Source of the DNA: Ascaris suum | Taxonomy: Eukaryota > Nematoda > Chromadorea > Rhabditida > Ascarididae | Length of the DNA: 64,000 bases | Reading direction: 5' to 3' | Assembly (NCBI GenBank): GCA_013433145.1 | Contig: CM024174.1 | Coordinates: forward strand, 3,806,336 to 3,870,335 | Part shown: one piece after another, positions 1 through 11,153 of the stretch | Layout: the number at the start of each line of letters is the position of its first letter | How positions within the stretch are numbered: position 1 is the first letter of the stretch | Notes under the pieces: generated by a model | Told to the model about the DNA's origin: nothing | What the model saw: the letters and a program-made list of their open reading frames with translations, nothing else | Database searches by the model: none | Translations under genes and position numbers: made by a program

Positions 1-2150
1 TTGAAATCAACTTTATGTGAGTCGAAGTAATAAAAAAACTAGTTGTAATTATTTGCACTATTCTCAGTAATAGTTTTTCTCTCTTGAAAGCTTCACAAGA
101 ATGATTTTGCACAATAGAAGTCGAACTTGTGCGCGTTGAAAATATACTCTTTAGATGTATTCTGTTAGTGGCGAATGCAAGTGCATTATCAGTACTGAAC
201 GATAGAGTATACACTCATCCAATGCATGTGCAAATTGAGAATGAAAATGGTGAAATGCGTTTATGTGATATTCGTGCTATAGAAATCAATTCTTCTCGAC
301 AAGTTAGCCGTTTCGAAATAGTTTTTAAATGTTGTATATATTATTAATCGTTAACTGTTGGATAGTTGTACTACTTTAGTGATCATAATATCTCTATATT
401 ATCGTTGTGATGATATTATTTCATTTTTATTTATATTTACTCATTCGATAGATCAAAAAATGAATTTTGAATAGACATTCATAAATGTTGATACTTTTCT
501 CTCTGAAAGTTGAAAAGTCAAACGAAAGCTTATTAGCCTCTATTGAAAGAAGCATTGAAGTGAAATTTTAAAAAAATCCTCTGCAAAATCATTAAGTAAG
601 TAGATACAAATGCAAACGTCAAAGAACGCTCGGGGAATATAGAGAATATATAGGGAACTTAAGGCATGAGATTTACTTAGCTAAATTTAGTTAGTTAGCT
701 AAAGAAAGAAATAACTGGGGTGGAGAAATGGTGGAAAAAGTGGACATAACGCGCAGGGCAGAAAAAACTTTCGGCTCTAAATGTCGTTAGCTTTCTACGT
801 ATGTGTTTCATGGACGGACCTCGCCACAACGATCCTACGACGTAGGCAATTATATAGAAGGATTTTCTGAGATATATGGAGAGTAGTAGAACCATTTATA
901 ACTTGCCCAATAATAATGCATCCTGCATGTTTTTTAATATGGATAGTTCTCCATCGTGGGTGCATTGTGAATGCAAAAATAAATCAAAGAAAACTATTTG
1001 AGAACTAGAGGCAGAAAGAAGCGCTCCACGTCCTAAAATCCTTGGTTCACAGTCCATGCCTTTCCGTTTATTACAGTCTTCATTTTCCTTGGTGAAAAAG
1101 ATTCATTTTGCTGAGATTTTTGGATTTTTGAAACAGTTCTTGGATAACTCTATGTGCATTTTTATATAAGGGGAGAAGCATGCTAGAGAAGCCAATGAAA
1201 TTTGCGCTCCCACAAAATAAGAAATACGGCCGACGTAGAGTAAATGGAATATTAGTATTTGTGCCCTTAAATGTTTATAATCTCGCATTTACCACTCGCA
1301 AAAATCCCACATTTACATACACCTTTTGGAGCTGAAAAATTAAGTTCAAATACACCTCAGGCACTTTCGCAGTAGTGTGCGGTACATTTGCCATTTTTAA
1401 AACTTTATCTATAGCCGTTCATTGAATTAACTTGACAAGCGGGCATACATACGTACATACGCATAGACATGGCATCATCATGATATGCTTTTGCAAGCAA
1501 ACGTGCAAAATTGCACAGAAACGTGAATTCAAGCGTATTCGGGATGACTGAATGTTTCCCAGCTTTGAGTGGATTATTACTTTGAGTGAAGCACTGCTGG
1601 ATTTAGGCATCTATCCAATATTACAGTTTTATTTACTTTTAAAAAAATCTCGGTATTTCAGGTAACGCAGCTGAAATCGCCAATAATGCCGTTTACTCGT
1701 TCGTTACATGAATCATTGATGCATCGATGATTTAATATTTGCACCATTATAATAAGCTGCAAAATTTGTACATGAAAATTTGTATACCTGCTCTCTTGAT
1801 CTTTCACTGTCTCATTGCGCCATCCCAAATCTCCGTGATGATTCAATTAAGAAAAGAGAAAAGAAATAATTGGCGATTCATAGATGATGGTCGCTGCATC
1901 GCTGTTGACAGATAATATCTGTACTCTGCGCACTTTTCATATCGCTGTCGCACTGAAATATCCTATGTTTAAATGTATGTAATAAATACTGATTTTAAAC
2001 CACTGACGACCTGAAGTCTGATTACGTGTCACTGCCTAATGAAATCCTCAGAATGTGACTGAATTGTCAACTGTCACTGCCTAATAAATCCTCAGTGTGT
2101 AGAAGAGTTCATTACTCAACAGCTATTGCGCAATTAGTCACCCACATTAC
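1..2150. other. Non-coding stretch, nothing recognised
   Basis: AT-rich sequence with only short, compositionally unremarkable open frames on both strands. A hydrophobic frame near 129-347 could be a stray exon, but it has no convincing splice context or family resemblance. A short phrase around 2020-2050 recurs in part at 2075-2100. No RNA gene or transposon protein was seen. Confidence 0.5.
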
Positions 2151-2159
2151 TCTATCATA

Positions 2160-2990
2160 TGGTTCGCAAAGAGTTGTAAGTAAAGGCATGGAGTAGGAGA
2201 TTTGCAAGTTGAGGCAAAGGATACTTGTAGGTGGCAAAGATTAAGTAGATTGCATTTGGGCGAAACCTGGACAGTCGAGCCATATATCACGACTTTACGA
2301 GTCGAGCGAGGGCTCCAGGAAACGACTGTTGCAAATCGGGGCAAAAATCAACCCTGTCATAAATAGAAGTTTACATTAAGTCGATGAGAAGTGAAGACAG
2401 ATTTGGACGACTGCGCATCGCAGCTTGAGTCAAGACCTTTGAGAACAGAGACAACGGTTAGGCCGGATGCGAGTCCGGGCGAAGGGTGGCTCCGCGACGA
2501 CAAAACTAGGACGCTTATAAATTGAAGCAGAGATAAGGGCTGTTGCGAAGCGGGCCTACATAGGCGCACATTAAGAGTTTATGGTGAGTAAATTATGGGG
2601 ATGAAAGTCGCGACATCAGTTCAAGCGACTGCATGTTAGGAAGATGCTACTGACATAGAACAAGATGGTTGATGGTGGTCATAAATTAGGATGTTTGCAG
2701 GTCCGGCCACAGATTCGGAAGGTTGCAGTGCGCATATATTAGGATGACTGCAATTCGAGGCTTGGATTATGACGGAAGAAGGTCGGAACATGAACTAGAA
2801 TGTCACAACTGCATTTGAATTAGGGCAGTTGAAATTCGAGGCATAGGTTAGTTTGGCTGCAGGAAAGTGCAGATTAGAGCGGTTAACGTGGGCAAAACCA
2901 GGCGGCTGATCACAAGTTGAAACATAGACTAGGAAGGTTGGAGGTTGTGCATAGATCAGGATAGATGCAAAAGGCCACAGGTTAGCTATA
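2160..2990. repeat. Degenerate minisatellite-like tract
   Basis: Over about 830 bp, variants of one short phrase keep returning: a gttgca/gactgca core, then a gaggcata-like or gtcgag-like stretch, then (t)aggat or ttagg, at intervals of about 30-40 bp. Examples lie near 2200, 2270, 2700, 2740, 2830 and 2960. The tract is G-rich on this strand compared with its flanks and has no long ORF. Units are too diverged to fix a consensus or period by eye, so this is a tentative call of an old decayed tandem array. Confidence 0.4.
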
Positions 2991-3499
2991 AGGATCAATT
3001 GCTCTGATCAATTGCTTTTAGCACAGCTGAGAAGTGATGATTACGGGAGAGAGCAATGCTTCGAGGGAAGGTGGTCGATGCGTATTAAAGGAGAGCGTAT
3101 TTGCTCACAGGAATCAGTGTGCTTACAGCTTTTCACACGAGATGTCGTCGTTGTGAGGGCCGAATCGAGCGTAGCTGTGAGCAGTGCTGCTGAGCACAAG
3201 GTGCTGCCCTCTTTTCTCCTCCCCCTTGTTGACAACCGTTTACTGAAAGTAGTCATATACACCGACGATTCCCAGCTTATTTATTATTTCAAGAGCTGGA
3301 AGCATCAAGAAGCAACCGCAGTAAAAAAAAAAAGTTCTATCAGCATTAGAGAAGCAGAAACTTCGCAAAGCAACGCTCTCAGTTCACTCCAATTTTTTAT
3401 ATTATGATGGTTAAATTTCTCCGAAATTTCGAGAATTATAATATTTTGTGCTTTACCCTTTCGCAAGTTCCCAAAGCTACGTTACGCTATCCTATAAGG

Positions 3500-3985
3500 C
3501 ACGAGAATTTCATAGGGTATCGAGTTCTATACGCTGTGAAATTTTGGTGAGTTCTATGTATTATGCGGTGTCCCCCAAGCCATGCTCCAATACCTCTTCG
3601 CGATGCTGGACATGCAACAGGTTCTGGGGCTGTGCAACCGGAGCGTTGTACTCCGTCAGGACCTACCATGCTGGAAAGTCTCCCAGTAGGTCACGGGGTG
3701 ACGACTGCGCATCTGATCCTCAGTGATCATCCCGGCCAAGTGTGGAAAAGCAACCCGCGGTCAAAAGGACTTGAGGGTTAGCAATTCAAACGTCACTGCC
3801 GCAAACCTTATTTGATAAAAAGACGAATTAGCGAGCGGAACTCGACAGATCCGCGCCGAGTCATGGCGAATGGAGGTCATCAAGCGAATCGGGTGCTTAT
3901 TATAGGGCACCAAAATTCCACAATATGTCGAGTTCCATATACTGTGAAACAGTGTATCGAGTTTAAACTTTCGTGTGTAGTATCG
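3500..3985. repeat. Inverted-repeat unit, MITE-like
   Basis: The end of the left arm (about 3536-3549, tgaaattttggtg) is matched in inverted form by the start of the right arm (about 3909-3921), with 12 of 13 positions agreeing. Around both arms the phrase cgagttc(t/c)ata..ctgtgaa also occurs. The roughly 360 bp between the arms are clearly more GC-rich than the flanks and carry no recognisable protein. This fits a small non-autonomous DNA transposon or an inserted foldback unit, but no terminal target-site duplication was established. Confidence 0.3.
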
Positions 3986-4402
3986 CATTAAACTGAATCA
4001 TTGCATAAATTTCTTAGATTATGATATAATCCTTTACCACTCTGAAAAATTCATAAGCAGTTTTGTCTTTCACTGCTATAAAATAAAAATTGTGATGCAT
4101 TATGTCAAGCTGTCATCTTCTAGAGCTCTGCGCTCCGTCCGCAGCCTCAGATTCGTTGCTGCTTTCATTTTTATATCATTTTCATGGTTAAAAGTGAGCT
4201 TATGAGTTCCTCGCGCCATCCGCACTTCTGTTCCGTATCACTGCAACTTATTTATTAGGAAACACGCAGAATTATTATAGTCCTTTCTCACATCGTTCCC
4301 GAAGCGAATCCTGTTTAACAGCAACAAGTTTTTGTATATCCCACACCCGCTTTGACCCGCGCGCATCAACATGCCTAGCCTAAGCACACCTCTTGGACAG
4401 CC

Positions 4403-4650
4403 GCTATCGCGAAAGCGAAGAAAGCAGCGTTATTCAGCCCAGCAAGAGGACCTGCAGCGAATGATGAAAGGTCAAGTGGCCCACGAAAGAACGTATGATC
4501 CGAAGCTACCGATGAATGTTGAGAGATATGGACATCGAGTGAACAAATGTCAAAAATGTGAAATGCTTGCAATTCCTATATGGTCATGTACTTCACCTCC
4601 CTCTACAAGCGTGTGCTTGATAGTTGTTGCCGTTGTTTTTGCATACTTTC
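4403..4650 (+). repeat. LTR-like repeat fragment (BEL/Pao-related family)
   Basis: It starts with tatcgcgaaagcgaag, nearly the same as the first 16 bases of the BEL/Pao LTR at 54489. It then follows, with gaps, the sequence seen at 42515-42960 and 16650-16960: a ccgatgaatg phrase, a run ending in caaatgtgaaat, and a terminal (a)agcgtgtgct..atagttg phrase. It looks like a diverged solo LTR. A 153-codon open frame runs through it (4371-4832) but is not credible as a gene, because its 5' half is this repeat. Confidence 0.45.
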
Positions 4651-4849
4651 TTCGACTGCTTAGCTTGTACGCATCATGCGCACCCCAAGCACTCTTCGCC
4701 ATGAGAGGCTTGGCGAACAAAGCCGCAGCTGTTGTATTCAAGAAGTTGTGTTCCAAGACAATGGCACGCCAAGGTCGCTGCTTCTCGAAAATTGCAAATC
4801 TACTACAGTCTTATGCAAGAACGATAGTGTGACATAACATGAATCAGTT

Positions 4850-5800
4850 TAAAAAGATCTAACAAAACCAACTGTTTCTGAGCCCTCCACTCTCCGCGGA
4901 GATTCCCACAGGCTGGAACTTACATCAGTTATTTTGATAGCGTTGTTCCAGAAGGGTTTTTGCGAAACAGTTTGCCAATAAGCGAGATGAAGCACGTATA
5001 TGGGACCTAACATAGCTTAATAAGCTGACAACATTTTCGAAAACAGTGAAAGCTGCGTGACGCAGGCCACAGTACATCACCGACGAAGCTTGGCTGTTGA
5101 GTATTCGAGTGGCACAAGGATAACTCCGCTTCATCTCCCTTCCTTAGAGTTTAAGAGTTAACTGCCAATTTTGAATGCTTGCTAGGTGGTCGGTACTGGA
5201 AAAACTAAAAATTCAACAAATCTGATTCATGTGAGAACATAAAACTTTCAGAAAGTACGGCATCATTTGTGATGAAAGTAGTGCGCAGCCAAACCTCAGA
5301 GAAACCGGCTGATGCCAACTAGCACAAGACCACCGCAAATGATTTCATCGTTAGAATTCCAAATGCACTGCGCAAAATGCACACTCTGGTGATTTGCCGA
5401 AGAGCTGATCAAATATTTTAGCCAAAAATAATTATCGTATAGTTCTTTTCTTATGTTGTGAAATGTGGACCCATACGTGCTTCCAAAGCGTGCGGTTATA
5501 TATTGACTGCAGTAACACCCCTGCATGCTGTATAAAATGAACTGTGCAAAGACATGTGTCAGTGCGGTGCGCAAAATATTTGAAACCTTTCGTTTAAATT
5601 TCTTGTTTTCAGGTGTCTAATGGAGGACTCTGCGCTAGTCCGCTTCCAAGATGAACTTTCAACGTCCAGAACAAAATTCTACGGATGCTGAGAAGGTTTC
5701 CTGTAGAGACAATATTCCCTTCACAGAAGTCTTTCAGTTGTTTATTTGCAGTACGGAATAGTGCATAGTGAAGAGCTGCTTTACACATCATGCTGTCGTA
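4850..5800. other. Non-coding stretch, nothing recognised
   Basis: No exon with usable splice sites and recognisable content was found. A 92-codon minus-strand frame (5296-5574) has no family resemblance or start context and is treated as chance. The sequence from about 5810 onward belongs to the duplicated unit described separately. Confidence 0.4.
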
Positions 5801-6766
5801 CTTGTCTCACAGCTGTTACGCTTCATGCATCTGTGGGACTTGGATGATTATTTTTTACGTTCCATGCTAATTTCTTCTACGTTTTCCCTCTTGTTAGGAA
5901 AAAAAAACGAGTAGAACGATTTCGAAAATAGCAGTTCTTCGAGCAATAACATTTATTCAACGACTCAAAACATTGTACACGACATATGAACAAAACAAAC
6001 ATACGATAAATTTCTTTTCAAGCTTTATGAATATCGCAAATCGCAAAAGATTGTAACCATGGTTATTTACGTACTTATTCAAAACAAAAAATGTTTCTAC
6101 TTCAATATCATATTTTAATACACCACAATCTTTTAACTTCAGTTCCTTAAATTTTGTTTTATATATATATATTTATATATATATATATATACACATGATA
6201 TTTCCACTTATTATAAATTTGCTCAATAAATTCATTTAATTTGTAGGCGCCTCATAATTGTCGTTCTTTGAATTTTAGAATACATACAGGTGCTTTCGTG
6301 TATTTATCCCTGTTTTAATTTCTGTTATTTCTGTGTTACATCTGTATACCTCGTGTTCTATGGCGCGCATTTACGTTTAGTAGAGAAACAGTTTGAGACT
6401 TGGGTTCTTTTCAGTGAATTGTATATTTCGATATGACCTGCGAATATATCAAATATATGTTTTACTTTTACCAGTTTGCATTACCGGAGTACCCAAGGAT
6501 TGTACCGCCCATAGGCGGATAACGGTTATATCTTACAACAATGTAGATCTCGATTCAAGAATCTAACACTAGTAATTTGTTATGTTTATCATTAGACAAC
6601 GTCCACACTTCACATTATTTATACATAGTGTCATGGATGCCACCCACACACAACGTTTTCCATTTATGCTTATAAGGAAACCCGGCATGGCTTTAATTAA
6701 AGAACGAGACCAAAAATATCAGATTAAATTAGTAATTTCAATTAGTAATTTCTTTAATATGGACTA

Positions 6767-7651
6767 ATGCAGCCCACAAACCGGGCAACCGTTCTGTTCT
6801 GCCATATCGACAGGTGCGGTGGTGTGTTTGGCACCCCTTATATGGCAGATAAACGGACCTTACACATCATGTTTTCCTCATTAATAAAAAATACATCAAA
6901 TAATAGGCCCACCAACCTAATGGTGGTGGACTTGGGTGGAACATCCCCTGCGCCCCCGACCACTAATCATACTTCAGTAACCAATCCCTTAAATGTATCG
7001 CAGCGAACAGGGGATGCATTACGTAATGCATTACCAGTTGGGTGTCTGTTGAAAAATGACACTACAACATGTCAATTCTCAAGAATGTTTAATAGTAACA
7101 ACATTAATCGAAACATAACTATTACGGCATGCGGAAAAGCCTGCACGACTTGCGATTTAATTCAATACAACAAATGGATAATTTGAAGTATTACTAGGCG
7201 AAAGTTTTGTTGGGATAATCAACATTACCAATTAAATTGCAACACCAAGGACATAATATATTGCTTAAGTTGCAGTATATGTGGCTTACAGTATGTAGGA
7301 CAAATATTTGGGAGTTTGAAAACAAACTTTCGAGAACACATATAATATTAGTAGAGGTAATAGGTCTATCTATACAAACATTTTCAGCAACAAAACCACA
7401 GTATACAGAACGTTAGAGTATATACATTAGAAAAGGTCAGCGATAATAAATACCTCAGTGAGGCAGAACTCTTCTGGATCAAATTACTTCGGAAAATTTA
7501 TCCTATAGGACTCAATGATAATATTAAGGGTGTAGGAAATATTTCAGAGCTTATGTTTAAGGAAAACGCCCCAAAGGTCTCGCACTTTGAAAATTATGGA
7601 TTAACGCGTAAGCATAAACATAAAAAAGAAGAAGAAATAGCAAATTAATTA
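6767..7651 (+). pseudogene. GIY-YIG endonuclease domain of the Penelope-like element, broken
   Basis: The first frame runs 6767-7186 and ends in a Cys-rich stretch (ACGKACTTCDLI). After one stop the same frame continues to about 7343 with the GIY-YIG core: IIYCLSCSICGLQYVGQ, then LKTNFREHI. A further segment in another frame (7380-7648) carries the acidic motif SEAELFWIKLLRKIYPIGLND and a Lys/His-rich end. In the family, the position before the F in KxRFxxH is normally the catalytic arginine; here it is asparagine. The nicking domain would open the target for reverse transcription. With at least one stop, one frameshift and the missing arginine, it is not functional. Confidence 0.75.
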
Positions 7652-8149
7652 TTCGCCATTTTATTAATGCCGTTAACAGTAACACTTCCTCTTTAAATAA
7701 TGCCGAAAACGTTCGTTACTCTCTATAGAATTTGTATCAACAAGGCAATCGTACACTTAAGATGCTATATATAACCACACTAAATCAGAACAAAATAATC
7801 AATGATGAAATTAGTTTTTATGTAAAATGTGCATAATTTATAGAAATGTTTTCAATACTAATCATACGGTAAAGCTAAGAATAAAAGTTACAGGTTTCTT
7901 ATGCATTTTCCTGGTCTTGGGTACCAAAACATCAATTATAACCGTATTTTTAACAACAATATTATTAAAAAAGAACTATTAAAGGTTATGCCTAATGTAC
8001 CTAAGGTACATATTACATTTTTTATGACAGCACTATCAGTTCTTATCTGTGTAATTATAATAAAACGTTACATGTATTAAACCAATATCCGGAAACTTTA
8101 GCTGGGTTTTTAAATAATAGCTGTGGCTGTCATAACTCACGATTCCTTT

Positions 8150-9770
8150 ATCAACCTTTACAGCATGTGCTTACGGGTAATTTGGATATAATTCAGTCCA
8201 GTGCTCTTAGGGATATTTTTAAAAAGGGCACTAAGTTTAGACCCATCATTAATAAGCATTCACTCCGTATTATACAGAAGGCAGTGCAATCTTTAAGCAA
8301 GCTAATTCTGCAGATTGCTCGAACCGATCACACTAACGTGGACAATTTTAAAACATTTCATGTGTTGGCTACACATCGCATTAAAGATGTTTTCAATAAC
8401 GAGTTTTATAAAGGAGAAATCGATATAACTCGTGGTTTGATTACAATAACAGCAAATTACTTACCAGTGTACAGTCTAAATTTATTATTGCACCTGTGGA
8501 TAAAGCTGACAATAATTATACTTTTATATATAAAAACTTTTATATTCAAAACTTATGCAAGGGCTTGGAATTATCAACGGTAGGATCATTGGCAACGATA
8601 CTTATGAACATGTTGGAAATAAACAGGAACTAGATATTATTAATGCGCACTGCAAGTTTTCTGAACGATATTTTATTAACGTTAATGAGGAGAACGCAAC
8701 GTTACCGAAAACGTTTGCCATTCCCAAATTACATAAAAACCCTCACAAATTTCGTTATGTAGCTGTGCTAGTAAAAGTTTCACTTCTTATCTTTCTTTCA
8801 TTTTTAAAATTTTTTAAAATTTTTAGCAATTATTGTCAATTAGTTAGTCAAAGAAGCGGGATTAGTACGAATCAAAGAAGCGGGATTAGTACTATAGTGT
8901 AAAAAAATTTTTTATGACGTTTTGGATACAATTAACAAATATAATAGACTTGTTAAAACGATTTTGACTGCTGATTTCTCCACTTTATTCGCTGCTTTGC
9001 CACATGATGGTATCACTAAAGCAATAGAATTTTTAACGCACGTGTGTTTTGAAAATTCAAAAAAGGCTTATCTGAAAGTTTGCAACAGCAAAACTTTATT
9101 CTACACGAACAATTACGAGTTCAAAGCACACGCACTTGCTTTGGACAAGGTACAAATTATGGAAATGATTAAGTTTATTGTTAAGGAAAGCTATATTATT
9201 TTTGCCGATTTTATTTTTAGGCAAACTAAAGGAGTACCCATGAGAGGTAACGCCAATACCGATATAGCCGATCTTACTTTGTCTGTTATGGAAATATAAA
9301 TATGCCAAAATTTCACATTTTAATGCTATCTGTTGCAGGTATGTTGATGATTTACTACTAATACTTAGTACTGAAAATTTTCATAGTATTGCTAAAACAA
9401 CTTATGGAGACTTATTGCAAATTGAAATTACATATATCGGTAACAAAGCTAACTCTTTGGACTTAAACTTAACTGTTACCTGTAAAGGTGTCACTTCAAA
9501 CGTATATGATAAAACGGAAGAATTTAATTTTGCAGTGAATAATACACTCAGTTGAGTAGTAATATCCCAATGTTCATACACGTTCATACACAAAAACCTA
9601 ATAGTTTCTCAGGTCTTTCAATTTAGCAAAATATGTTCAGTTAGGACAGATTTTATTAATAAATGTAAAGATCTGCTTAAAAATTATAAAGAGAAAGATC
9701 CAAGCCTTATACTAATGGAGAAATATCTATTATGGCATTAATTAGTAAACCAGAATTAGAATATAAGTTT
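8150..9770 (+). pseudogene. Penelope-type reverse transcriptase, broken
   Basis: In order along the plus strand: HVLTGNLDIIQ followed by KKGTKFRP (about 8163-8250), a typical N-terminal block; a PVDKADNN-like block in a shifted frame (about 8490); FAIPKLHKNPHKFRYVA (about 8718-8770); TADFSTLFAALPH (about 8967-9006); QTKGVPMRGNANTDIADL (about 9220-9275, normally PMGGN); the polymerase box RYVDDLLLI (about 9335-9363); and the thumb-region block ITYIGNKANSLDLNLT (about 9428-9475). Pieces lie in several frames with stops between them (frames 8167-8583, 8555-8902, 8922-9299 and on). The catalytic YVDD is intact, but the gene cannot be translated as one protein. A 20-nt phrase is tandemly doubled at about 8847-8891. 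Confidence 0.8.
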
Positions 9771-9956
9771 GCCTATCCTAGTAGGCAAAGTATGAAAAGT
9801 TGAATTAATGAAATGTTCATGCACTTAAGTAACTGTTGCTTCCTATCCTGCCAATTAAAGGGAATATCATCGCACACCTTACCTACATATGATCGACACA
9901 TTTAAGGATTTAAGGAAGAATTATTACTTAGATTGGATTACCAATTTCATAGTAGT

Positions 9957-10018
<62 letters not shown>
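9957..10018. repeat. (AT)n microsatellite
   Basis: About 60 bp of pure TA dinucleotides directly downstream of the Penelope-like RT region. Confidence 0.95.
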
Positions 10019-10022
<4 letters not shown>

Positions 10023-10623
10023 TCCATAAACTTTATATATATTTTGGTACATCGACTTGGGAGATCTCAGTTTTATCCATTCTCAGTGTCATTTTCTTGA
10101 GTTGATGCATTCGACAGTCGGCATATTGTACATAAATATTGATCTACTTAGGTCAATGTTGACCCCAACACAGATGTTCTCGTTTATCGATAATGCGTAA
10201 TAATTGGTAATTTTATGTTTACATTGCACAACAGCAAGTTTGGAATAACAAAAGTTTCATTTTATTTGATATTCCTTTATAGTTTCGAATGTTTCCTTGA
10301 GTACATTTGGACAAACTACAGTGGTTGAGACTATCTACATTTCAAAATCCTTAGCAGTTGGATTCTCTTTTTATCAGTTTTTTAGTTTATAATTCCTTAC
10401 TTTGGTAAGTACGTATATCATCTTATGCTGTTCTCTGCGTAGTCGCGTTTTCAACCAAAGTTTCTTATGTTAGCAGCATTCTAATACGTTTCCTTCAGTC
10501 TATATATTTAGTACCACATTTCATATTGGCTTTGAACAATTAAAATACGTTGTTTATTCCAATATTTATTAAATTATTAACATATAACATTATAAACTTG
10601 TAGAGCAGTTTGCTTATTTACTA

Positions 10624-10627
<4 letters not shown>

Positions 10628-10712
<85 letters not shown>
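10628..10712. repeat. (AT)n microsatellite
   Basis: About 83 bp of pure TA dinucleotides inside the 3' part of the Penelope-like insertion. A shorter interrupted (AT)n lies at about 6160-6193 near the 5' end of the same insertion. Confidence 0.95.
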
Positions 10713-10715
<3 letters not shown>

Positions 10716-10846
10716 GTTTAGTGGCGATTTCGTTATTTGTTGATACCATCTAATATTTTCCGCGAGTTTTTATTTACTACCTAGCTATACTTTGCCTACG
10801 TAGCTCTTATTTGCGATTTAGGATAAAACTTTTTGTAGTATTAAAA

Positions 10847-10937
10847 TGGAAAACGACAATAAAAGAGGACCTAATTAAAACTCTCAAACAACGGTTGTGG
10901 AAAAAAAAAGAAGGAAAACGGATAGCAGTGACGAGGT
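10847..10937 (+). pseudogene. Possible 5' exon of a Penelope-like ORF in the 3' tail
   Basis: An ATG at 10847 opens a short frame beginning MENDNKRGPN, then a stop, then a basic segment VEKKRRKTDSSDE that ends at a GTAGGC donor-like site (about 10937). A basic, NLS-like N-terminus followed by an intron would suit the start of a retroelement ORF. Its position downstream of the RT suggests a terminal repeat, or the beginning of a second head-to-tail copy, as is usual for Penelope-like elements. This is inference; no second endonuclease or RT follows before the insertion ends. Confidence 0.3.
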
Positions 10938-11090
10938 AGGCTCCATATTTCATGAATTTCTTGTTCATTATTCATTCTTAGCAGACATTTTATCCACATA
11001 CTTGTATATTTCTTCTCTTCTTTATCCTCTTCTCAACTCATGCTTAAAATTTCTATCTTTTTCATGTACTGAAAGGTTTTGCGTTTCGTT

Positions 11091-11153
11091 CTGACGATGG
11101 CCCGCGCATAACTCAGGTGCACGCGTGGGCGGATAAGGGCCGAAACGTAGTCG
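11091..11153 (+). ncRNA. Hammerhead-ribozyme-like motif
   Basis: The core CTGACGA (11091-11097) is followed by GGCCC (11099-11103), a GC-rich loop, GGGCC (11137-11141) and GAAAC-GTA-GTC (11142-11152 region). This matches the minimal hammerhead layout reported in Penelope-like elements: CUGANGA, stem II, GAAA, a 2-bp stem III with a tiny loop, and the GUC cleavage triplet. Against it, one unpaired base sits at the foot of stem II, an alternative 8-bp stem (11100-11107 with 11123-11130) competes, and stem I is weak apart from a distal TGCG/CGCA pair. It lies where these elements usually carry such ribozymes, near the end of the insertion. Confidence 0.4.

Noticed and set aside
129..347. 72-codon frame with a hydrophobic start
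   Set aside because: Starts from a GTG-type codon, has no recognisable content or splice context, and lies at the window edge, so it cannot be supported.
3012..3407. 131-codon plus-strand frame, with an antisense frame at 3041-3262
   Set aside because: Both strands are open because of composition; no family resemblance and no conserved motif.
4371..4832. 153-codon plus-strand frame
   Set aside because: Its 5' half is an LTR-like repeat shared with 42.5 and 16.7 kb, and no family or splice support was seen.
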